NCBI RefSeq assembly: GCF_900461105.1
Contig: NZ_UFWZ01000001.1
Location: forward strand, 744,001-808,000
Direction: 5' to 3'
Origin: Clostridium putrefaciens
GTDB taxonomy: Bacteria; Bacillota; Clostridia; Clostridiales; Clostridiaceae
DNA: 64,000 nucleotides
A program made the position numbers and the translations under genes. Each line of letters starts with the position of its first letter. Positions within the stretch are counted from its first letter, which is position 1. Below, one piece after another: positions 47,041 through 54,751 of the stretch. Under the pieces are notes generated by a model. That model made no database searches. It saw only the letters and a list, made by a program, of their open reading frames with translations, and had not been told where the DNA came from.

Positions 47041-47745
47041 ATGGCGTTATATGCAATATCTGATTTACACTTAGCTTTAAGTGGAGATAAACCTATGGAT
47101 GTGTTTGGGCAACAATGGTTTAAGCACGATGAAAAGATAAAAGAAAATTGGTTAAAGAAGGTTTCTAGTGAAGATACTGTACTTATTGCTGGAGACATAT
47201 CTTGGTCTATGACCATGGAAGACAGCAAAAAGGAATTAGAATGGATAGATAAGCTTCCAGGAAGAAAGATATTCATTAAAGGTAATCATGATTATTGGTG
47301 GAATAGCATTACAAAACTTAATGCTATGTTCGATAATATGGATTTTATCCAAAATAACTTTTTTAATTATGAAGACTGGGCCATTTGTGGTACTAGAGGA
47401 TGGACTTGTCCTGGTGGGGATAATTACACTAAACATGATGAAAAGATATATGAAAGAGAGCTTATAAGATTAAAACTTTCATTAGACATGGCAGTTAAAA
47501 AAGGTTATAAGAAGATAATAGTGATGATCCACTATCCACCAACTAATGAAAAGTTTGAGGAGTCAGAAGTTACTAAGATATTTAAAGAATATAAGGTGTC
47601 TAAAGTTATATATGGCCATTTGCATGGACCAGCACTGTCTAAGGTATTAAATGGAGATAAAGATGGGGTAGAATATATAATGACTTCTTGTGATTATATA
47701 GATTTTGATCCAGTGAACATTTTACCTGATTTAAAATTATATTAG
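47041..47745 (+). CDS. Calcineurin-like metallophosphoesterase
   Basis: A 234-residue enzyme with the complete metallophosphatase motif set: SDLHLAL (Asp8, His10), LIAGDISWS, KGNHDYWW, MIHYPPT and YGHLHG. No signal peptide. The fold covers phosphodiesterases, nucleotidases and protein phosphatases; the substrate cannot be predicted. Start ATG 47041 with AAAGGTGAG upstream, overlapping the end of the FlhB-C-like gene region. Confidence 0.9.
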   Translation: MALYAISDLHLALSGDKPMDVFGQQWFKHDEKIKENWLKKVSSEDTVLIAGDISWSMTMEDSKKELEWIDKLPGRKIFIKGNHDYWWNSITKLNAMFDNMDFIQNNFFNYEDWAICGTRGWTCPGGDNYTKHDEKIYERELIRLKLSLDMAVKKGYKKIIVMIHYPPTNEKFEESEVTKIFKEYKVSKVIYGHLHGPALSKVLNGDKDGVEYIMTSCDYIDFDPVNILPDLKLY

Positions 47746-48100
47746 AGCTTTTTAGCTAATAACTTAAAACAATAAAAATTCAATATTTAACTAGTTATGG
47801 TTATTAATTTTATATTAGGAATAGACAAATTAAGAGGGAGTTATTAATTTAACTTTGTTTTAATTTGTTTTTTTTTATTAGAACTTTATGTATTTTACAA
47901 TCTACAAGTACTACTTAGGGTTATTTTAGGTACTAATTTGTGATTTTATCATTAAAAGTTTATTTAAGATAAGTGTAATTTGTGTATACAAAATAAGCAA
48001 TAGTATGGATTAAAAATATGATATTAAAGTCATATACTATATATAAAGAGATATATAATTCTAAAAGGTGATTTATTTAATAACCAGGGAGGTTAAAACC
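47746..48100. other. AT-rich intergenic spacer
   Basis: No gene, strong hairpin or clear promoter was seen in this ~350-bp stretch apart from a T9 run near 47871. It should contain the promoter of the acetyltransferase gene, whose SD AGGGAGG is at 48086-48092. Confidence 0.4.
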
Positions 48101-48691
48101 ATGGATAAGAGCATTAGAGATGCTCAAGATAGTGACTGTGATATTATAGCAGAGTTAATTTATACTACAGAAAGTAATCCAGAAGAGGTATGGAGAGGTA
48201 GTAACAAAGAAGAAAACTTAGAGTTAATAAAATACCTTATTAAAAACCATGATTCTAGATATAGCTGTAGATTTGCTAAAGTTGCTGAATATAAAGGTGA
48301 GGTTGTAGGAGTTCTTGTGTTAATACCATATAATAAATTAGGGTATTCTAATATAAAAACTAGTGTAGCTATACTAAAAAAGCTTAAAGGAATTAATCAA
48401 AAGTTTAAATTTATAATAAGTGAATTAAAATTTATAACTGTTAAAGAATGCGACAAGGGAGACCTTTATATAGCTAATATAGCTGTAGCGGAAAAAGCAA
48501 AGGGGCTTCATATAGGAAAGCTTTTGATGGATCACGCAGAGACATTAGCGAAAACAAATAAATACTCGAGATGTACATTACTAGCAAAAGATGCATATGT
48601 AGCTGAGTTTTATAAAAAGATTGATTATAGCTTAATTTATAATAAAAAGGTTTTTGGAACTGAAATAATAAAGATGGCTAAATTAATATAA
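48101..48691 (+). CDS. GNAT-family N-acetyltransferase
   Basis: A 196-residue acetyltransferase. It begins SIRDAQDSDCDIIAELI, and motif A is IANIAVAEKAKGLHIGKLLM, with the Q/RxxGxG acetyl-CoA loop degenerate as KGLHIGK. The C-terminal AEFYKKIDY segment is typical. ATG 48101 has AGGGAGG 8 nt upstream; the upstream in-frame GTG at 48068 lacks an SD. Substrate unknown. Confidence 0.85.
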   Translation: MDKSIRDAQDSDCDIIAELIYTTESNPEEVWRGSNKEENLELIKYLIKNHDSRYSCRFAKVAEYKGEVVGVLVLIPYNKLGYSNIKTSVAILKKLKGINQKFKFIISELKFITVKECDKGDLYIANIAVAEKAKGLHIGKLLMDHAETLAKTNKYSRCTLLAKDAYVAEFYKKIDYSLIYNKKVFGTEIIKMAKLI

Positions 48692-48732
48692 TATATATGA
48701 GAAATCTAATGTAAAACTATTTATATAAACAT

Positions 48733-48764
48733 AAAAATAGTCAGTTGAAACTGACTATTTTTTG
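48733..48764. terminator. Bidirectional terminator
   Basis: AAAAATAGTCAGT (48733-48745) and ACTGACTATTTTT (48750-48762), a perfect 13-bp stem with a TGAA tetraloop, between convergent genes. Confidence 0.95.
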
Positions 48765-48796
48765 TGTTTTAGAATATAGTATAAAAATATTGATTA

Positions 48797-49780
48797 TTAT
48801 TTAAAAGAATTTTCTATATTAGCAATACCTTCATTAATTGATTGTATTGTTGAGTCTTGTGAGTGCATAGTTGCTACAATTTCTTCAGATAAAGAAGAGT
48901 TTTCTTCAGATAAAGAAGTTATATCCTCTACAGAAGATATTATAATATCCTTTTTTGCAGAAGAATCTGTAAGGTTAACTATACATTTTTCTATTTCATC
49001 TACAGATTCATTTAATTCACTCTTAATAGTTAAAAAGGTATCTTTTGTTTCTTTAATAGTAGACTTTTGAGTTAAAAGTGCATCATTACCGCTAGACATA
49101 GCAGAAGAAGTACTTAAGATATCTATTTTTATTTCTTCAAGTATTTTAGTTATATTTTGAACAGCAATTTTAGAGTTTTCAGCAAGCTTTCTTACCTCAC
49201 TAGCTACTACGGAAAAACCTTTACCAGCGTCACCAGCTCTAGCTGCTTCTATTGCTGCATTAAGAGCCAAAAGGTTTGTCTGACTTGCTATTTGATTTAT
49301 GGAGTCTGTAATAGTGTTAACGGACTCTAACTTTAGGACTAAGTCATTAACTGTAGAGTTTGAGACTCTAAGAGCATCTTCAAGGTGGCCTAAAGAAGAA
49401 TCAAGTGTTTTTATAGTTTCTAAACCTTTGTTAGCATCCTTATCGCTGTCTATAACCTTTATTTGAACATTGACTACGTTTACAGCAAGGCTCTCCATAT
49501 CTTTATGAAAGTCTTTAAGTATATTAGAAACTTTGGATAGATCATTACTTTGAGATATATTACTAGTAGACATTTGACATATAGAGCAATTTATATCGGA
49601 GGAAGTAGCTGCTACATATTCCATATTATCTTTTAATATAGAAATTTCTTTTGTTATATGTACCTTATTTTCGGATTCATGATTTTGAGTTATTGAATCC
49701 TCCTTAATGGTATATGGTTCATTGGACTCTAACTTAATTTCATTTATAGTTTTATTCTCTTTTTTTCTAAAGAAAGCCAC
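48797..49780 (-). CDS. Soluble methyl-accepting chemotaxis-type protein
   Basis: A 327-residue protein with no membrane segment. The N-terminal ~90 residues are a short unknown region with a CSICQM motif; the rest is the MCP signalling coiled coil with the hairpin tip [20 protein letters not shown] followed by [13 protein letters not shown]. It should signal to CheW/CheA from the cytoplasm. Start is GTG 49780 with AAGGGGG 7 nt upstream. The paired cysteines could bind metal or sense redox; this is inference. Confidence 0.88.
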   Translation of the reverse strand: MAFFRKKENKTINEIKLESNEPYTIKEDSITQNHESENKVHITKEISILKDNMEYVAATSSDINCSICQMSTSNISQSNDLSKVSNILKDFHKDMESLAVNVVNVQIKVIDSDKDANKGLETIKTLDSSLGHLEDALRVSNSTVNDLVLKLESVNTITDSINQIASQTNLLALNAAIEAARAGDAGKGFSVVASEVRKLAENSKIAVQNITKILEEIKIDILSTSSAMSSGNDALLTQKSTIKETKDTFLTIKSELNESVDEIEKCIVNLTDSSAKKDIIISSVEDITSLSEENSSLSEEIVATMHSQDSTIQSINEGIANIENSFK

Positions 49781-49932
49781 AAATATTCCCCCTTATTTTC
49801 ATATAATAACATTTTAAATTATATCATATGAGGTAGAAACATTCATTAAACAATATAAATATTGTTTATATTTACCTTACTTATCTGTTATAATGTCTAT
49901 GGATATAATAGATATAAATAGAGGGTGATTTT

Positions 49933-50724
49933 ATGGCAATAAAAGAATGGAAATCCTTTCTGACTCCATATGAACAAGCAGTGGAGGAATTAAAAGTTAA
50001 ATTTCGAAGTATAAGAAAAGAATATAGGAGAAAAAATGAGTACTCCCCAGTAGAGTTTGTAACAGGAAGAGTTAAAGAAATATCCAGTATATTAGAAAAG
50101 GCAAGTAAATTTGATATTCCTTTAGATAGGCTCCAATATGAGATAGAGGATATAGCAGGAATAAGAGTTATGTGTCAGTTTGTAGATGATATAGAGAAAG
50201 TTGTAGAGCTTATACGAGAAAGAAAAGATATGCAAATAATGTATGAAAAGGATTATGTGGCAAATGTTAAAGAAAGTGGATATAGAAGCTATCATATTAT
50301 AATAAAATACCCAGTTAACATGGCTGAAGGACAAAAGGATATATTAGCTGAATTTCAAATAAGAACTTTAGCTATGAATTTTTGGGCTACAGTAGAGCAC
50401 TCTTTAAATTATAAGTATAAACAAGAAATACCTTATGAAATAAAGGGTAAACTTAAAAATGCTGCTGATTCGGCATTTAAGCTTGATGAACAAATGTTAG
50501 AAATAAAAGATGAAATAAAAGATGCTCAAAAACTATTTGAAGTTAAATCAGATATAATATCTAATATAATGAATAATATACTTAGCTTAGTTTATATAGG
50601 TAAAATAGCTGAATCTAGTAGATATCAAATTCAATTAAATAAGCTTATAGAAGAAGGCGAGGTCTGGGAGCTTAATAACCTACTTTTTTCAATAAAAAGA
50701 GATGTAGAAAAGTTTAAAGATTAA
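49933..50724 (+). CDS. relQ: RelQ-type small alarmone synthetase
   Basis: A 263-residue single-domain (p)ppGpp synthetase. Synthetase motifs: DIAGIRVMCQFVDDIEKVV, ESGYRSYHIIIKYP and EFQIRTLAMNFWATVEHSLN. There is no HD hydrolase or TGS/ACT region, so it is a small alarmone synthetase; the C-terminal helices resemble RelQ/YjbM, which forms tetramers. Makes (p)ppGpp or pGpp from GTP/GDP/GMP and ATP. Terminator follows at 50745. Confidence 0.92.
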   Translation: MAIKEWKSFLTPYEQAVEELKVKFRSIRKEYRRKNEYSPVEFVTGRVKEISSILEKASKFDIPLDRLQYEIEDIAGIRVMCQFVDDIEKVVELIRERKDMQIMYEKDYVANVKESGYRSYHIIIKYPVNMAEGQKDILAEFQIRTLAMNFWATVEHSLNYKYKQEIPYEIKGKLKNAADSAFKLDEQMLEIKDEIKDAQKLFEVKSDIISNIMNNILSLVYIGKIAESSRYQIQLNKLIEEGEVWELNNLLFSIKRDVEKFKD

Positions 50725-50744
50725 ATAAATATATAATATAAATG

Positions 50745-50776
50745 AAAGAGGAATTATTTTAATAATTCCTCTTTTG
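50745..50776 (+). terminator. Terminator after relQ
   Basis: AAAGAGGAATTATT (50745-50758) and AATAATTCCTCTTT (50761-50774), perfect 14-bp stem, then a T. Confidence 0.9.
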
Positions 50777-50865
50777 ATAATGCGCAATTAAAACACATGT
50801 GATATAATTTTGTTAAGAATAATCATTATTAATAAATAAGAGACTATAGTTTAAGGAGGCTAATA

Positions 50866-51648
50866 ATGTCAAAACGAGAGATAGATTTAAAGCTAATTTA
50901 TGACAATCCATTCTACATTAAAAATATAGAAGAGCCAGATACACAAATGCAGCTTATAGCTGTAAAGAAGAATGGTTCTATTATACAATATATAAAACAT
51001 CCAACTATAGAGGTTCAAAAAGAGGCAGTAAAATCTAATCCTTATTCAATAGAGTATATAAAAGAGCCTTTAGAAGAAATACAAGTTTTATCAGTAAAGG
51101 GTTCTTGGAATTCTTTAAAATATATAAAAAGTCCCACAGAAAAAACTAAACATGAGGCCATTAATTCTAAAGGCTGGGCAATACAATTTATAAAAGAGCC
51201 TTCTTTAATGATGCAAATTGAGGCAGTAAAAAAAGATTATGATTCAATAAGATATATAAAAGATCCTAGTGAAAAGGTTCAAAAAGAGGCAGTTAAAAAT
51301 CATTGGTCGGCTATTAAATATATAGAAAAACCGACTATTGAATCACAAAAGATTGCTATAATGAAAAGTGAAGAGGCAATAACATATATAGATATTTATA
51401 ATGAAGAAAGAATTAAAGAGTTTTTAAAAGTAAACATAAATATTTTAAAGTATATATATGAAGATGTTACTGAAGATATTATAGATGAAATTTTAATGGA
51501 AAAATTAAAAGATGATAATATAGAAGATAAGTATGTTAAAGATTTTTTGAATCTAGAAATATTAGATATAGATAAGATTAAGTTTATATATAACTATGGT
51601 AGTAAAAAGGCAAAAAAGATTTTAATTGATTATAAGCTAAAAACATAA
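50866..51648 (+). CDS. 22-residue tandem-repeat (solenoid) protein
   Basis: A 260-residue protein whose first ~165 residues are seven tandem repeats of exactly 22 residues. The consensus runs YIKxPTxExQxEAVKxxxxSI, with the key proline at residues 24, 46, 68, 90, 112, 134 and 156. The last ~90 residues are a helical, acidic/lysine-rich cap without repeats. Such short two-helix repeats resemble alpha-solenoids that bind proteins. It is the first gene of a unit with a MoxR-type ATPase (41 bp downstream) and a HExxH/VWA protein, bounded by terminators at 50745 and 54215. SD AAGGAGG at 50853-50859. Family not named with confidence. Confidence 0.75.
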   Translation: MSKREIDLKLIYDNPFYIKNIEEPDTQMQLIAVKKNGSIIQYIKHPTIEVQKEAVKSNPYSIEYIKEPLEEIQVLSVKGSWNSLKYIKSPTEKTKHEAINSKGWAIQFIKEPSLMMQIEAVKKDYDSIRYIKDPSEKVQKEAVKNHWSAIKYIEKPTIESQKIAIMKSEEAITYIDIYNEERIKEFLKVNINILKYIYEDVTEDIIDEILMEKLKDDNIEDKYVKDFLNLEILDIDKIKFIYNYGSKKAKKILIDYKLKT

Positions 51649-51689
51649 GTTAGGTTATATGTATAAACATAAGGAAGGGAAGTATTTAT

Positions 51690-52820
51690 TTGAAGTTTTC
51701 AGAAGCTTTATTAACAGTAGACTTAATATTAAAAAGTGAAGCAGTTCCTTTAATAATAGGAGAAAGTGGAATCGGTAAGACCTCTTTGGTTAAAAAATTA
51801 AGTAAAGAAAAAGGATATTATTTAGTAACCATAGATGCAAACCTTTTAAAAGAAGGGGAAATAGGAGGGCTTCCAACAGTAGAGGATTATGAGGTATATA
51901 AACAAGAAAGCATAGAAAAGAGAAAAAGGACAGTATATGCAGTTCATACCAAATTAGTAGATATAGAAAGAGCCTCAAAAGAATATAAGGATAGAAAGAT
52001 AATATTATTTATAGATGAAATAAATAGATGTGAACATAGTGTTCAGCAAGAACTTATGAACTTAATATTAAATAAAGAAATAAATGGATATATACTCCCA
52101 GAAAGTGTTCAAGTTATTGCAGCTATGAATCCATCTAATAAATATGATTCCTTTGAAAATAGTGAATATCAAGTTGTAGACATGGATCCTGCGCAGGAAA
52201 ACAGATTTGTGTGGATAGAAATGGATTCAGATGTGAATGAATGGATAAAGTGGGGCATGGGCAAAGATAGCCTAATACATGAACATGTACTAGAATTTAT
52301 TTCTACCTTCAAGGAATACCTACATAGACCAGATGCTATGGATAGTATAAAGGCAACCCCAAGGAGCTGGGAGAGGATATCTAGAGCGTATAAGGTATAT
52401 CTACAGTCTAGGAACATATACTCTGATAACATATTTTATAATGTTGTTAAGGGTAATGTAGGATCAGCTATAGCCAAAGATTTTATGTCTTTTATAAAAA
52501 ATTATAAATCCATATCTATAAAACCTAAGGATATGTTTGATAGCGAGGTAATTTCAGAAAATATTAAAGAAAGAGTAAGCCTCGAAAGTCATTCAAGACT
52601 TTACATTATAGCTAAAAACTCCTTAGTATATTTAAATGAAAATGGTTATAGTGAAAGAGAATTATCTTTGTTTTCAAAATATCTACAGCTATATCCTATG
52701 GATTTAAGAATGGGAATAATGAAAGAAATACGAGAGGAATACGAAGGGAGCCTTTATACTGGGCTTTTAGATAATGATGATTTTATTGAACTATTCTTTT
52801 CTTGTTTTCTTTGGAGATGA
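51690..52820 (+). CDS. MoxR-type AAA+ ATPase
   Basis: A 376-residue AAA+ ATPase. Walker A GESGIGKT at residues 24-31, a Walker B IILFIDEINR near 104-113, VIAAMNPSN as sensor 1, and ENRFVWIEM. An insert between them (GEIGGLPTVEDYEVYKQES) fits the MoxR/VWA-partner type. Start is TTG 51690, preceded by GGAAGGGAAG (51672-51681). The partner gene downstream encodes a VWA-domain protein, as in RavA-ViaA and NorQ-NorD pairs, where such ATPases insert metals or remodel complexes. Confidence 0.85.
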   Translation: MKFSEALLTVDLILKSEAVPLIIGESGIGKTSLVKKLSKEKGYYLVTIDANLLKEGEIGGLPTVEDYEVYKQESIEKRKRTVYAVHTKLVDIERASKEYKDRKIILFIDEINRCEHSVQQELMNLILNKEINGYILPESVQVIAAMNPSNKYDSFENSEYQVVDMDPAQENRFVWIEMDSDVNEWIKWGMGKDSLIHEHVLEFISTFKEYLHRPDAMDSIKATPRSWERISRAYKVYLQSRNIYSDNIFYNVVKGNVGSAIAKDFMSFIKNYKSISIKPKDMFDSEVISENIKERVSLESHSRLYIIAKNSLVYLNENGYSERELSLFSKYLQLYPMDLRMGIMKEIREEYEGSLYTGLLDNDDFIELFFSCFLWR

Positions 52821-52825
52821 TATAA

Positions 52826-54202
52826 ATGGAAAAAGGGTCAGTGGAAACATTAAGAATAAATCTTCTTAAAGAACTTTCTAAGGTTTATACAGGAAATAAA
52901 GAAGAAGATAAGATTGTTATGAATAAAGCTTTTAAAGATAAAACTAAAAGAAGGTTTAAGGAGTTAATAGAGGGTGTTGTATTTTCATTAATGCAGGGGG
53001 AAGATAGCTTTTTTGGATTTTTTATGATGAAGACTAAAAGACATATTAGTTTTGAGATAGAGTGGCCTATAAGTACAGAGATAGATCTATTAGGATTCAT
53101 AATGTACTTTAATCCCTGGAAGTTTTTAAATTGTAGCCTTCAGGAAATGGAGGCACTTGTAAAGCATGAAATATATCACATTATGTATGGTCATCATGGT
53201 AGAGCTCAAGATTTGTACAGTAAGTATGGGAAAGTACCTGTGAATATAGCTATGGACATATCTGTTAATCAATTCATAAAGGGCCTACCTTCCTATGCAA
53301 CAAAAATTGATAATATATCCTTAGCATTAAATGTAGAACTAAATAAGGACTCTACTATAGAGGAATATTCAAAAGAAATATATAAAGCTATACAAGATAT
53401 TTCAAAGGCATCAGGAAAGAAAAATCTTAATTTAAAAGATTTAGATTTAGAAAGTATTCACGATTCTTTTATAAACTCTTCACAAGGCTTAAATATGAAA
53501 GACTCAAAGGAACTTATTAAAGGAGTTGCAATAAATGCTAATAAGGGGAAGTCACCTAGAGGACTTGAAGAAATATTATCAAGCTTAAATAGTGTTCCTG
53601 AAATTGAATGGGTAGATTACCTTAAAAGTATAATTAAATCTATGCCCTCTGGAAGTAGGAAGACTATTACTAGAAAAGATAGAAGGCAACCAAATAGGTT
53701 AGACCTTAGAGGAACATTAAAAAATCATGTAGCTGAGATAATAATTGCTATAGATATAAGTGGCAGTATTACCGATAAAGAGATAGAACAAATATTTATA
53801 GAGGTATTTGGAATAGTTAAAAATAGAAATATAAAAATTACTGTAATTGAATGTGATGACAAAATTAGAAGAGTATATAAATTAAACTCTAGAAAAGACT
53901 TAAAACCTAGGTTACAAAAGAAGGGAGGTACTGCCTTTTCTCCAGTTTTTGAATATATAAACAAAAAGGCTCTTAGAAGATCTTTTGTTATATATTTTAC
54001 AGATGGACTAGGTGAAGAGGAATTAAGTATAAAGCCTATTAACTATAGAACACTTTGGATTTTGACAGGAAAAAATGAAAAGATATCCTTAAAAAGAACC
54101 TATGGAGAAGTGAAAAACTTAAAATCAAAGGGATACTATGATTCAGATACTAGCTATGGTTTAAAGGTTATGAGAGAACTTTTGCATGACTGGGCAAGAT
54201 AA
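52826..54202 (+). CDS. Putative metallopeptidase-like / VWA-domain protein
   Basis: A 458-residue protein of the DUF2201/VWA-like type. The N-terminal part has a zinc-metallopeptidase signature KHEIYHIMYGHHGR (HEIYH at 114-118), followed by DISVNQF. The C-terminal VWA-like domain carries a MIDAS motif, IAIDISGSI near residue 309, with GGTAFSPVF and YFTDGLGEEE completing the site. It starts 5 bp after the AAA+ gene, so the two are co-expressed and probably form an ATPase-VWA pair. Whether it cleaves a substrate is unknown. Confidence 0.83.
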   Translation: MEKGSVETLRINLLKELSKVYTGNKEEDKIVMNKAFKDKTKRRFKELIEGVVFSLMQGEDSFFGFFMMKTKRHISFEIEWPISTEIDLLGFIMYFNPWKFLNCSLQEMEALVKHEIYHIMYGHHGRAQDLYSKYGKVPVNIAMDISVNQFIKGLPSYATKIDNISLALNVELNKDSTIEEYSKEIYKAIQDISKASGKKNLNLKDLDLESIHDSFINSSQGLNMKDSKELIKGVAINANKGKSPRGLEEILSSLNSVPEIEWVDYLKSIIKSMPSGSRKTITRKDRRQPNRLDLRGTLKNHVAEIIIAIDISGSITDKEIEQIFIEVFGIVKNRNIKITVIECDDKIRRVYKLNSRKDLKPRLQKKGGTAFSPVFEYINKKALRRSFVIYFTDGLGEEELSIKPINYRTLWILTGKNEKISLKRTYGEVKNLKSKGYYDSDTSYGLKVMRELLHDWAR

Positions 54203-54214
54203 TATATATAAATT

Positions 54215-54256
54215 AAAGATGGGTAGAAGATTTTAAAATCTTCTACCCATCTTTAT
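54215..54256. terminator. Bidirectional terminator
   Basis: AAAGATGGGTAGAAGATTTT (54215-54234) is directly followed by its full complement (54235-54254): a perfect 20-bp palindrome closing the AAA/VWA unit and the minus-strand selenoprotein gene. Confidence 0.92.
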
Positions 54257-54266
54257 TAAAGTGATA

Positions 54267-54596
54267 TTAGCTGCAACTACTGCAACTTGAACAACCACCA
54301 GATTCACCTAAATCTTTTGTAGGCTCTAGCATTAGTCCACTGCCATTTTCAGCAGATGAAGTTATTCTAAATCCTTCAAAATCTTCTATAAGGTTTTTAT
54401 CTATAAGGAAAGTAATGTCTTTCACTGTTTCAACTATATCTGTATCTTTTTGTTCATCCAGAACAATATTAAATGAAGGGCCACTTCAGCCCATACCAGC
54501 TAAGTTAATCCTTATAACATAATTTGGAAGTTCGTTTTGATCTAGTAGGCCTTTGAATTCATCATAAGCTACATCACTTATTTTAATAACACCCAT
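54267..54596 (-). CDS. HesB/IscA-like selenoprotein (in-frame UGA = Sec37)
   Basis: A 109-residue frame on the minus strand, interrupted only by UGA at codon 37 (54486-54488). Residues before it read MGVIKISDVAYDEFKGLLDQ and on to INLAGMG; after it SGPSFNIVLDEQKD, and the end is ESGGCSSCSSCS. This is the A-type Fe-S carrier fold (HesB/IscA), and the UGA falls exactly at the first conserved metal-ligand cysteine. A hairpin 22 nt after the UGA (54450-54466) meets bacterial SECIS criteria. HesB-like selenoproteins are a known family. SD AGAGGG precedes ATG 54596. Scanners that treat UGA as stop miss this gene. A point-mutation pseudogene is the alternative, but both halves are intact in one frame. 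Confidence 0.87.
54450..54466 (-). promoter_or_regulatory. Candidate bacterial SECIS hairpin
   Basis: On the minus strand TTGTTC-TGGAT-GAACAA forms a 6-bp stem with a 5-nt loop whose second base is G, at positions 23-39 counted from the U of the UGA. This spacing and loop G match the requirements for SelB-dependent selenocysteine insertion. Confidence 0.6.
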
Positions 54597-54751
54597 GTGT
54601 ATCCCTCTTTTCTTAAGTTATTTTAGTTAAAATAATTATAATATAGAGTTACTATTATTTATAGTAATACATAATAGTATAACCATAGATAAAATAAATA
54701 TTATATAAAATATTTTATAATAGTAATTATTGTCTGTCAAGATAGAAAGCA

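Noticed and set aside
54486-54488. UGA as a nonsense mutation making a pseudogene
   Set aside because: The frame is intact on both sides, the UGA replaces a conserved metal-ligand cysteine, and a SECIS-like hairpin follows at the correct distance.
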